In this document: piece after piece, positions 8,040 to 16,086 of the stretch
Position numbering within the stretch: the first letter of the stretch is position 1
Layout of the letters: every line of letters starts with the position of its first letter
From: Anaerolineaceae bacterium UBA4775
GTDB taxonomy: Bacteria; Chloroflexota; Anaerolineae; Anaerolineales; Anaerolineaceae
Reading direction: 5' to 3'
DNA: 32,400 nt
NCBI GenBank assembly: GCA_002403205.1
Contig: DHHJ01000031.1
Coordinates: 1-32,400 of the forward strand
The notes under the pieces: generated by a model
Databases searched by the model: none
What the model saw: the letters and a program-made list of their open reading frames with translations, nothing else
Told to the model about the DNA's origin: nothing
Program-made: the position numbers and the translations under genes

Positions 8040-11000
8040 TGACCAAAGCAGCTGATCCACAAGGAGGACCTGCCCGCAGGCGCTGGCTGGATATCCTGTT
8101 GATCCTGGCCCTGGTGTTCACCCTGGTTTCCGGGGCATATCTGCGCCTGGTAGGGGTCAATTGGGATGAAGATCAGCACATGCACCCAGATGAGCGTTTT
8201 CTCAGCCTGGTTCAGGTGGCGATTTCACCTGTGGAGGGTGTATCGGACTATTTCGACACTGCCACTTCGAGTTTAAACCCGGCCAACCGCGGCTATACCT
8301 TTTTTGTGTACGGCACGCTGCCGATCTTCATCGTGCGCTACGCGGGTGAAGCACTGGGGCGGACGGATTATCACGCTATCACGCTGGTTGGGCGGCAGCT
8401 CTCAGCGGTGTTCGATGTGATCACCATTTTATTGGTCTACGCTGTGGGACGGAAGTTATACAACAAGTGGACCGGACTTTTGGGTGCCGTTTTCTATGCC
8501 CTGGCCGTGCTGCCGATCCAGCTTTCACATTTTGCCACGGTGGACACCTTCACCAATACCTTCGGAATCCTGGCGGTGTATGGCGCTGTGTGGGCGCTGA
8601 CCCGCGAGTCTGATCAATTCGATAGACAAGTAGACCAGGATGCCGATGGGGAGGAGCTTCAACCTCAACCCGAGCCATCAAAGCTGATCCAGGTGTTAAG
8701 AGACCTGGCGCCTTACATCCTGTTCGGAGTAGCATTGGGTGCGGCAACAGCCTCGAAGATCAATGCTGTGGTGCTGGCGGCGATCCTGCCCCTGGTGGAA
8801 GGCATGCGCTACCTGGGGATGGAACCTGAAAAACGGCGTGAGGCATTGCTGCCCATCCTGCGCAACCTGGGGGTGGCAGCCGTGATCAGCTTCCTTGTTT
8901 TCCGCATCGGACAGCCGTACGCGTTCAACGGGCCAAGTTTCTTCAATTTTGGCATCAACCAGACATGGTGGTCCGGGCTGCAAAGCCTGCGAGCCCAGGC
9001 GTCGGGCAATGTGGATTTTCCGCCCGCGCTCCAATGGGCCAGGCGCCCGATCACTTTCTCGGGCAGGAACCTGGTCGCCTGGGGGCTGGGATGGCCGTTG
9101 GGCATCCTTGCCGGGCTGTCTTACCTCGGGATGGGGGTCCTGATCCTGCGCAAGGTTGATTGGCGGTGCCATCTGCCCCTGTGGGCTTTTACCGGGGTGC
9201 ATTTTATCTGGCAGTCAGCTGCGTGGGTGCGCTCGATGCGCTACCAGATGCTGATTTACCCCTTACTGGCACTCATCGCTGGGTGGGGTCTGGTTAAGTT
9301 TTGGTCTGTGCGCCGTGAAATCCGCCTGTTTAAAGTGAGAATATCGCCGAAATCCGTCCGAGCAGCAGGCGTGATCCTGACGGTGGGGGTTGTGCTTGCC
9401 ACGGCCGCATGGGCCTTTGCTTTTTCCCGCATTTACACGCGGCCGCATACCCGCGCGGCCGCCAGCCGCTGGGTTTACCAGAACATCCCAGGTGCATTGA
9501 CCCTGGACCTGGAGACCGAGGAAGGCACATTCCGGCAGCCTTTGCCTTACCGCGCGGGTGACACCTTCCATTCGGGCCAGCCTTTCACGCTGCCATTCTT
9601 TGGTGTTGCCGATGGTTTTATTTCATCGGTCACGTTCCCTCATATGGTTGACCCATTTCAAACCGAGGAGATGAAAGAAGTTCAGCTATCCGTGCGCTCA
9701 CCCCAGGAACCGGGCCTCGTGCTGGCAACCGTCCGGGTGGAAAGCCAATTCCTGCCCACAGAAAATGATCCCCGGGGCAACGCCTATGAATTTATCCTGC
9801 AGTCTCCCCTGCCGGTGGTCAGAGGGCACACATACTATTTCCAGCTTACCCTGCCGCAGGCTGATCAAAGCCTAACTCTGTATGGATCTCCTTCCCTGGC
9901 AGTGATGAGCGATGATGGGATGCAATTGAACAGCCCCTTGCCGCGTGTACAGCAAAGCGTGCGGGCTGACCAGCCCTATATGATGAACATCCAGGTTGTC
10001 ACATCCGGGCGGATCACGGCAGTGCGGTTGCCATACCTGGTAGACCAGGCTGGATTGGACGGTGAAAAAAACCTTGTGATCGAATTGGGGCTGCCCAACC
10101 AGGGCGGCATATCACGCTCCATCAGCTTGCGCTCGACCTTCCTCCCGACTGATGACCTGCGCGGCGGTTCGTATGAAGCCATTCTGCCCGAACCCCTCGA
10201 TGTGGAGGCAGGACAAACCCTGTCCGTGACACTGACGACGGATAGCAGCGGCGCCCAACTGGTGCCTCGGGCTCCGGCACCAGCCCACGAAAGCAGCTGG
10301 GACGACGCGATTCCCTATCCTGTGGATGGCTTCAGTCCTTACAGTGAAGGCGGTGGGATCTACCGCGGTGATCTTAATTTCGAGATGTATTGGGCGGATG
10401 ACCAGACCAAATTGGACCGTTTTGAGCGCATCCTTGACCAGGCTGATTACATCTTCATCACCTCGAACCGGCAATGGGGAACCACGACTCGTGTCCCCGA
10501 GCGCTATTTGCTGACCACGCATTATTATCGAAACCTGCTGGGTTGCCCTGAGGGCGAGGATCTTTTGTGGTGTTACAGCGTGGCTGAACCGGGCATGTTT
10601 GAGGGTTCGCTGGGCTTTGAACTGGCGGCAGTTTTTCAATCCAACCCGAACCTCGGGGCGATTGAATTCAACATACAATTTGCCGAAGAAGCCTTCACGG
10701 TTTATGACCATCCGAAGGTGCTGATCTTCAGGAAAACGGCGGATTACGATCCCTTGGCGGTGCGTCACTTGTTACGATCGGTCGATCTGAGCAAAGTGGT
10801 GTACTTTACGCCAGGCCAGGCTGCCAGTTACCAGGGGCCAGAGCCCGGGCAGCTGTATGAGCCGCACTTCAACCTGATGCTGACGCCTGACCGGCTGGAA
10901 GCGCAGCGTGCCGGGGGCACCTGGTCGGCCTTGTTCGATCGGGAAAGCCTGGTCAACACCTCGCAACCTGTAGCTGCGATGGTATTCTACGGCTTTGTAT

Positions 11001-13402
11001 TGATTCTGGGCTGGGTGTGTTACCCCCTGGTCAGCTTGGCATTGCCTGGGCTGTCCGATAAGGGCTATCCGTTCTCGAAACTTGTGGGATTATTGTTGCT
11101 GGCGTTTTTTGTGTGGCTGCTGGGGTCTTTGGGTGTGCCCGTTACCCGCGGGTTGATCCTGGCCGTGCTTGCTGGGTTGGTTATCCTTTGCGGCGGCCTG
11201 ATGTGGACCCAGCGCAAGCACCTGTGGGCAGACCTCAAAGCGAACTGGCGCTATTTCCTGGTGGTAGAGGCCCTTGGCCTGCTGGCATTTATCGCATTTT
11301 TGCTCATCCGGATAGGCAACCCGGATTTATGGCATCCTTTCAAGGGCGGCGAAAAGCCGATGGACTTTTCCTACCTCAATGCCGTCATCAAGAGCACCAC
11401 CTTCCCGCCGTACGACCCCTGGTTTGCAGGTGGCTATATCAATTATTACTATTATGGCTTTGTGATCGTTGGCATCCCGATTAAGCTGCTGGGGATTGTC
11501 CCAGCGGTTGCTTACAACCTCGTTCTGCCGCTGTGGTTCAGCCTGTTGATCCTGGGTGCGTTTTCTGTGGGCTGGAACCTGTATGAAGGTATTCCTCGCC
11601 CGCGTGCCTTGCGTGTAGGTGAAAAAGCCGGCCAGCACCTGTTCGGCGGTGCATTTTGGGCAGGCATGGCTGCAGCCATCCTGCTGGGGGTGTTGGGCAA
11701 CCTGGGAACTGTCAATTTGATCACATCAGGGTTTCAACGCCTGGCTGCAGGGGGCATGGCTATCGACGAGGCTTCCTTTGGGCAGCAGGTAAGCTGGACC
11801 CTGCAGGGATTTGCCCAGTTTCTGCGCGGCACACCGATGCCTTTTTACCCCGGGGATTGGTACTGGGTTCCCAGCCGGGTGATCCCGGGTGAAGCGATCA
11901 CGGAGTTCCCATATTTCACATTCATCTATGCGGATTTACATGCCCACCTGATCGCTTTTCCCATCACGGTTTTAGCGATCGCATGGAGCCTATCTGTGGT
12001 CTTGTACAAGGACCTGTGGGGTTTTGCGGGTGGGCGGATCAAGTGGTTTGGGCTGGCAATCACCTTTTTGATGGGCGGGATCATCATCGGTGCGTTGCGG
12101 CCGACCAATACCTGGGACTTTTACACTTACGTGGTGTTTGCATCGGCAGCCTTGGCTTACAGTGTTTACAGAAATTATGCCCCCCGCTTGAAGCTTAACT
12201 TACTAAAGCAGGTTTGGGTCGAAAAGGCGGGTGCGGCAGCCCTGGCTGTGATCGCGCTGGTCCTGCTTTCATTGACCCTGTATCAGCCCTTTGCGTACTG
12301 GTTTGGTCAGGGTTATACCCAGGTGGCGGTCTGGGACGGCAGCCGAACGCCGCTTCAATCTTATTTCACCCATTGGGGCTTATTCTTGTTTATCATTGTG
12401 AGCTGGATGGCCTGGGAGACCTTTCACTGGATGAAGACCACGCCGCAATCCGCCTTGCGGGTACTGGAGCCCCACCTGGCGTGGGTCTATGCCACAGCGG
12501 CCATTTTCCTGCTTACCCTGGTCGTTTTTGTGGTGATGGGCGTACCCGTGGGGTTGATCGTCCTCCCTGTTGGGTTGTGGGTCGTGGTGCTGATGCTGCG
12601 TCCAGGACGCTCAGATGGCGGACGTTTGCACTTGTTCTTGATCGGGACAGCCATTACCTTAACCCTGGCGGTGGAGCTCGTCCATCTCTCAGGAGACATT
12701 GGCCGGATGAACACCGTGTTTAAGTTTTACCTGCAGGCCTGGATCCTGTTGGCGCTGGCGTCAGGTGTGTGCCTGGTCTGGCTGATCAAGTCACTGCGGT
12801 ATTGGCGCACCGGGCTGGTCTTTTTCTGGCAGGTGGTTTTGTTTGTGTTGGTGACAGCATCGGCGCTGTTTCCCGTGATGGGCACTGCAGATAAGGTCAA
12901 AGATCGAATGGCGCCACAAGCTCCGCAAACGCTGGATGGTATGGCCTATATGGCATATGGCACATATTACGACATGGGTGTCAACATGCAGCTGGTCGAA
13001 GACTATTACGCGATCCAATGGATGCAAGATCATATCGAGGGCTCCCCGGTGATCGTGGAGGGGCAGGCTTATGAGTATCGCTGGGGGAATCGTTTTACGA
13101 TCTATACAGGCTTACCCGGGGTGGTGGGCTGGAACTGGCATCAGCGCCAGCAGCGGGCGGTCTTGCGCAATAACACGGTCCAGGAAAGGGTCAACGCAGT
13201 TGACACGTTCTACACGACAGAGGACATTGCTTATGCGGCTGAATTCATTGACCGGTATGACGTGGTATACATTGTCGTGGGGCAGCTAGAGCAGTCTTTC
13301 TATCCCGGGCCGGGGCTGGATAAGTTCAGAGCATATGATGGGCAGCTTTGGGACCAGGTTCACCAGGTGGGCAGCACGATCATTTACCAGGTGCGCAGGT
13401 AA
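8036..13402 (+). CDS. Giant PMT-like transferase / DUF2298 (YYY) fusion membrane protein
   Basis: This 1788-aa protein contains at least two membrane modules. Residues about 1-470 are a PMT/GT39-like GT-C transferase whose first outer loop carries WDEDQHMHPDERF (43-55), a likely acidic catalytic or metal site. Residues about 480-970 are a large extracytoplasmic, beta-rich region with an internal duplication (527-608 and 658-735). Residues about 1000-1788 form the DUF2298/Chlor_Arch_YYY domain: GGEKPMDFSYL followed by YINYYYYG (1134-1141), many helices, and a conserved C-terminal VIVEGQAYEYRWGNRF block. The biochemical activity of YYY proteins is not established to my knowledge; a GT-C transferase role is inferred. 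ATG 8036 overlaps the upstream stop and has AGGA 8 nt upstream; ATG 8039 is an alternative. The C-terminus is at 13402 with no close downstream gene. Confidence 0.9.
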   Translation: MMTKAADPQGGPARRRWLDILLILALVFTLVSGAYLRLVGVNWDEDQHMHPDERFLSLVQVAISPVEGVSDYFDTATSSLNPANRGYTFFVYGTLPIFIVRYAGEALGRTDYHAITLVGRQLSAVFDVITILLVYAVGRKLYNKWTGLLGAVFYALAVLPIQLSHFATVDTFTNTFGILAVYGAVWALTRESDQFDRQVDQDADGEELQPQPEPSKLIQVLRDLAPYILFGVALGAATASKINAVVLAAILPLVEGMRYLGMEPEKRREALLPILRNLGVAAVISFLVFRIGQPYAFNGPSFFNFGINQTWWSGLQSLRAQASGNVDFPPALQWARRPITFSGRNLVAWGLGWPLGILAGLSYLGMGVLILRKVDWRCHLPLWAFTGVHFIWQSAAWVRSMRYQMLIYPLLALIAGWGLVKFWSVRREIRLFKVRISPKSVRAAGVILTVGVVLATAAWAFAFSRIYTRPHTRAAASRWVYQNIPGALTLDLETEEGTFRQPLPYRAGDTFHSGQPFTLPFFGVADGFISSVTFPHMVDPFQTEEMKEVQLSVRSPQEPGLVLATVRVESQFLPTENDPRGNAYEFILQSPLPVVRGHTYYFQLTLPQADQSLTLYGSPSLAVMSDDGMQLNSPLPRVQQSVRADQPYMMNIQVVTSGRITAVRLPYLVDQAGLDGEKNLVIELGLPNQGGISRSISLRSTFLPTDDLRGGSYEAILPEPLDVEAGQTLSVTLTTDSSGAQLVPRAPAPAHESSWDDAIPYPVDGFSPYSEGGGIYRGDLNFEMYWADDQTKLDRFERILDQADYIFITSNRQWGTTTRVPERYLLTTHYYRNLLGCPEGEDLLWCYSVAEPGMFEGSLGFELAAVFQSNPNLGAIEFNIQFAEEAFTVYDHPKVLIFRKTADYDPLAVRHLLRSVDLSKVVYFTPGQAASYQGPEPGQLYEPHFNLMLTPDRLEAQRAGGTWSALFDRESLVNTSQPVAAMVFYGFVLILGWVCYPLVSLALPGLSDKGYPFSKLVGLLLLAFFVWLLGSLGVPVTRGLILAVLAGLVILCGGLMWTQRKHLWADLKANWRYFLVVEALGLLAFIAFLLIRIGNPDLWHPFKGGEKPMDFSYLNAVIKSTTFPPYDPWFAGGYINYYYYGFVIVGIPIKLLGIVPAVAYNLVLPLWFSLLILGAFSVGWNLYEGIPRPRALRVGEKAGQHLFGGAFWAGMAAAILLGVLGNLGTVNLITSGFQRLAAGGMAIDEASFGQQVSWTLQGFAQFLRGTPMPFYPGDWYWVPSRVIPGEAITEFPYFTFIYADLHAHLIAFPITVLAIAWSLSVVLYKDLWGFAGGRIKWFGLAITFLMGGIIIGALRPTNTWDFYTYVVFASAALAYSVYRNYAPRLKLNLLKQVWVEKAGAAALAVIALVLLSLTLYQPFAYWFGQGYTQVAVWDGSRTPLQSYFTHWGLFLFIIVSWMAWETFHWMKTTPQSALRVLEPHLAWVYATAAIFLLTLVVFVVMGVPVGLIVLPVGLWVVVLMLRPGRSDGGRLHLFLIGTAITLTLAVELVHLSGDIGRMNTVFKFYLQAWILLALASGVCLVWLIKSLRYWRTGLVFFWQVVLFVLVTASALFPVMGTADKVKDRMAPQAPQTLDGMAYMAYGTYYDMGVNMQLVEDYYAIQWMQDHIEGSPVIVEGQAYEYRWGNRFTIYTGLPGVVGWNWHQRQQRAVLRNNTVQERVNAVDTFYTTEDIAYAAEFIDRYDVVYIVVGQLEQSFYPGPGLDKFRAYDGQLWDQVHQVGSTIIYQVRR
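9614..10240 (+). repeat. Internal tandem duplication of a beta module within the YYY fusion
   Basis: At protein level, residues about 527-608 and 658-735 align. Both run G-I-V-P-VD, then ...S-FLPT--D-RG--YE--L--PL-V--G-T----LT. The repeats are offset by about 131 residues. They look like two copies of a beta-sandwich in the extracytoplasmic region between the two membrane modules. Confidence 0.7.
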
Positions 13403-13691
13403 ATTTTCATAGTTTTCCGATTTTCGAGTGTTATTGCTTAAAGCAAGTTTGGATATGCCTGACAGGCAGGGGGGCGTGCTATTCGACTGGCTCATGGCTG
13501 AATGTGCACAAGTCTCACTGGACAAGTATAATATTGAGAGGACTTATACTGTCATGATCTAATACGTTGGCATGGAACCGTCCAGTCAGCAGAGATCGAG
13601 TAATGCGGCTTCAGTTTGTGAACACGAATTTCACAGACACCCGTCGTAAGTGACCCGGAGCGCAACAGTACGGACGGAAAGCAAAGAACTT
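13403..13691. other. 289-nt intergenic region with no gene
   Basis: No coding sequence is convincing here. It holds an odd-centred perfect palindrome TGCCTG-A-CAGGCA (13456-13468) with no following T-run, and two possible -10 boxes, TATAAT (13527-13532) and TATACT (13545-13550). It probably separates the YYY transcript from the next unit. No classical intrinsic terminator was found. Confidence 0.5.
13505..13532 (+). promoter_or_regulatory. Putative promoter of the 13692 gene
   Basis: TATAAT (13527-13532) is a perfect -10 with a weak -35 TGCACA (13505-13510) at 16 nt. An overlapping alternative pairs TGGACA (13519-13524) with TATACT (13545-13550), but that 20-nt spacer is too long. The leader to ATG 13692 would be about 150 nt. 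Confidence 0.4.
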
Positions 13692-15389
13692 ATGGAAAAT
13701 CAACACCATACAAGGGAGCACAGGTTAATCGTGATGGGGGCATTGGTGATCGGGCTTGCCTTTCGTCTGATCCGCCTGGGCTCTTTATCCTTAAACAACA
13801 TGGAAGGAGCGCTGGCCTTACAAGCGCTGACGGTTGCCAGGGGAGATAAAGCCCTATTTGGCGGACACAGTGCTTATGCAGGTTTGACGGGCTTGAGCTT
13901 CTCCTTGTTTTCCTCCTCAAACTTCCTGGCCCGCTTTTGGCCCGCCCTGGTCGGTGCACTGCTGGTTTGCCTTCCCCTGCTTTTTAGAGATATGATTGGC
14001 CATAGGCCTGCTGCTTTGGCTGCCATCGTGTTGGCGATTTCACCTGAGATGGTTGGACTTTCCAGGATCGTTGGGTCACCGATGATGGCCATGGTCTTTT
14101 TATTGTCCGCACTTGGGTTCTGGCTGGGCAGCAAGCCGATCCTGGCCGGGATGAGCCTTAGTTTAGGGTTGATGAGCGGTCCGGGATTCTGGGTGGGTGT
14201 GGTGATGATCGGCCTGAGTTTGGCGCTTGTGGAATGGCTGGCTGGGGGTCAGGATTTATTCTCGCAAGTAACTGATAAGTGGCACAAAACACACTGGACG
14301 AGCTTTGGGCTTGCTTTTGCACTGACCCTGCTGGTGGTGGGGACGGGTTTCTTCCTGGCACCCGCCGGCCTGAGCGGGGTGTTTGCCGGTTTGGTTGACT
14401 TCATTTTGGGGTTTGGCCAGAGTCGCACGGCTTCTGCCGGGTTGATCCCCTTTGCCCTGCTGGCGTATGGGGCTGGTGCTGTGATTTTTGGCCTGTGGGG
14501 CGGCATCAGGGGCATGCTGATCAAATGCAAGCTGGACCAATTCTTATTCATCTGGGCGGGATTGGGGTTGGTTTTCTTATTGGTTTACCCCGCCAGCAAC
14601 CCGGCTGATCTGATCTGGGTGACACTGCCATTATGGGTCCTTTCTGCCCGTGTGACAGCCTATGCCTGGCGAAAGCCAGAATCATTCAAGTTGGTGGCAG
14701 CGATTGGGGCTGTGCTGGTGGTTGTGGTATTTGCCTTTATGCTCCTGGCGGCACGAACCCTGGTTTCACCGAATTTACCCCAGGCACAGCAGATCAATTA
14801 CCTGATCGCACTGGTCGGCGGTGTGGTCCTGGTGGTGGCAGTTATCTTTCTGATCAATTATGGGTGGACGGAAGAAGTCGCACGAGCCAGCCTTTTGCTG
14901 GGACTGGCTGTGGTTTTTTCAGCCGGTATGGTCTCTGTGAGTGTCAATTCAACCGGCATCGGTCCAGAAACACCCTATACATTATGGTACCCCGATGAAG
15001 CGGTGCTGATACCGGAATGGCTTGTCGTTACGATTGATCGCACCCTGGTGTGGAATGCACGCGGCACAGAACCTGTGTCTATCGCCGTGGCCGGACTGGA
15101 TACACCCGGCCTGCGCTGGGCAATGCGCAATTATGAACCGCTCGACTTTGTGCCTTATGTGCCGCCCCAAACCCAACCCGGGGTGGTTTTGACCCCGTTG
15201 GGGGTGATACCTGAAATATCCCACGGCTACCAGGGCCAGAGCCTGGTGTGGGCGCGCTCCGTGCCCTGGCGCGGATTAGCCCCAGACCAATACCTGACCT
15301 GGTTGATCACTCGTGAAGTGCCAACCATCCCGCAGGAGGTGATCCTGTGGGTACGTACAGACCTGATGCCTGGCGGTCAAACTGAATAA
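13692..15389 (+). CDS. PMT-like polytopic membrane protein
   Basis: This 565-aa protein has about eleven predicted membrane segments and a C-terminal extracytoplasmic domain of roughly 150 residues. The N-terminal layout (first helix, then LSLNNMEGALALQA with E38, then LTVARGD) resembles the first outer loop of PMT/GT39 transferases, but similarity is weaker than in the two upstream genes and the usual Asp is absent. I call it a transferase-like membrane protein, function unproven. The start at ATG 13692 gives a short cytoplasmic N-terminus; GTG 13650 in the same frame would add 14 residues. No clear Shine-Dalgarno sequence supports either. It ends 16 nt before cmk, so they are probably co-transcribed. 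Confidence 0.72.
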   Translation: MENQHHTREHRLIVMGALVIGLAFRLIRLGSLSLNNMEGALALQALTVARGDKALFGGHSAYAGLTGLSFSLFSSSNFLARFWPALVGALLVCLPLLFRDMIGHRPAALAAIVLAISPEMVGLSRIVGSPMMAMVFLLSALGFWLGSKPILAGMSLSLGLMSGPGFWVGVVMIGLSLALVEWLAGGQDLFSQVTDKWHKTHWTSFGLAFALTLLVVGTGFFLAPAGLSGVFAGLVDFILGFGQSRTASAGLIPFALLAYGAGAVIFGLWGGIRGMLIKCKLDQFLFIWAGLGLVFLLVYPASNPADLIWVTLPLWVLSARVTAYAWRKPESFKLVAAIGAVLVVVVFAFMLLAARTLVSPNLPQAQQINYLIALVGGVVLVVAVIFLINYGWTEEVARASLLLGLAVVFSAGMVSVSVNSTGIGPETPYTLWYPDEAVLIPEWLVVTIDRTLVWNARGTEPVSIAVAGLDTPGLRWAMRNYEPLDFVPYVPPQTQPGVVLTPLGVIPEISHGYQGQSLVWARSVPWRGLAPDQYLTWLITREVPTIPQEVILWVRTDLMPGGQTE

Positions 15390-15405
15390 GGATAACGAGA
15401 ACGAC

Positions 15406-16086
15406 ATGGGATTACCAACAACAATTGCCATCGATGGGCCTGCCGCGTCAGGAAAATCGACCCTGGGGTCACTGCTGGCCAAAGAATTGGGTTACCTCTA
15501 CTTTGACACTGGTGTGATGTACCGCGCGGTGACCCTGGCAGTCATCCGGGCTGGTCTGGATGTTGCCGCCGAGGAGGCTGTTGGCAAGCTGGCAGGGGAT
15601 GTGCGCATCGATGTGAGCCCGCCCAGTGTTGATGACGGGCGGGATTATGATGTTTTGCTGGATGGGGAGGATGTCACCTGGGAGATCCGGGCTGATGCCG
15701 TCAACGATTATGTTTCCGACATCTCTGTCTATGCTGCGGTCAGAAAAGCTATGACGGATCAGCAGCGGCGGATTGCAAAGGAAAACAAGGTTGTGATGGT
15801 GGGGCGCGATATCGGTACGGTGGTCATGCCGGACGCTGACCTGAAGATTTACCTGGATGCTTCCGTGGAAGTGCGCGCTCAGCGCCGATATGATGAAATG
15901 GTCGCTCGAAACCAGCCGTCTGATTATGATGATGTGCTGCGGTCGTTGAAAAATCGAGACCAAATTGATTCGAATCGCGAACTGGCACCCCTCAAACCCG
16001 CGGATGATGCAGTGGTGATCAATGCAGACGATTTGGGCATCCTCGACGTTCTAGAAAAGGCAAAGGAGCTTGTTTATCGTGTGTGA
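15406..16086 (+). CDS. cmk: Cytidylate kinase
   Basis: This enzyme phosphorylates CMP and dCMP with ATP in pyrimidine nucleotide salvage and supply, in the cytosol. The 226-aa protein starts MGLPTTIAIDGPAASGKST with the P-loop GPAASGKS (residues 11-18). YFDTGVMYRAVTL, the NMP-binding loop of the Cmk family, follows. The Arg-rich block with VGRDIGTVVMPDADLKIYL and RAQRR completes the family pattern. Length is typical. The start is ATG 15406 after a GAGA-containing weak Shine-Dalgarno sequence. The stop overlaps the start of the downstream C69 hydrolase. Confidence 0.97.
   Translation: MGLPTTIAIDGPAASGKSTLGSLLAKELGYLYFDTGVMYRAVTLAVIRAGLDVAAEEAVGKLAGDVRIDVSPPSVDDGRDYDVLLDGEDVTWEIRADAVNDYVSDISVYAAVRKAMTDQQRRIAKENKVVMVGRDIGTVVMPDADLKIYLDASVEVRAQRRYDEMVARNQPSDYDDVLRSLKNRDQIDSNRELAPLKPADDAVVINADDLGILDVLEKAKELVYRV
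16063..16068 (+). promoter_or_regulatory. Shine-Dalgarno that favours GTG 16079
   Basis: AAGGAG inside the end of cmk is 10 nt before GTG 16079 but only 1 nt before the alternative TTG 16070. Spacing therefore favours the GTG, which also places Cys at position 2 of the hydrolase. Confidence 0.6.

Noticed and set aside
12214..12723. A 169-codon alternate plus frame inside the YYY gene
   Set aside because: It is a Gly/Arg/His-rich out-of-frame translation of conserved membrane-protein coding sequence.
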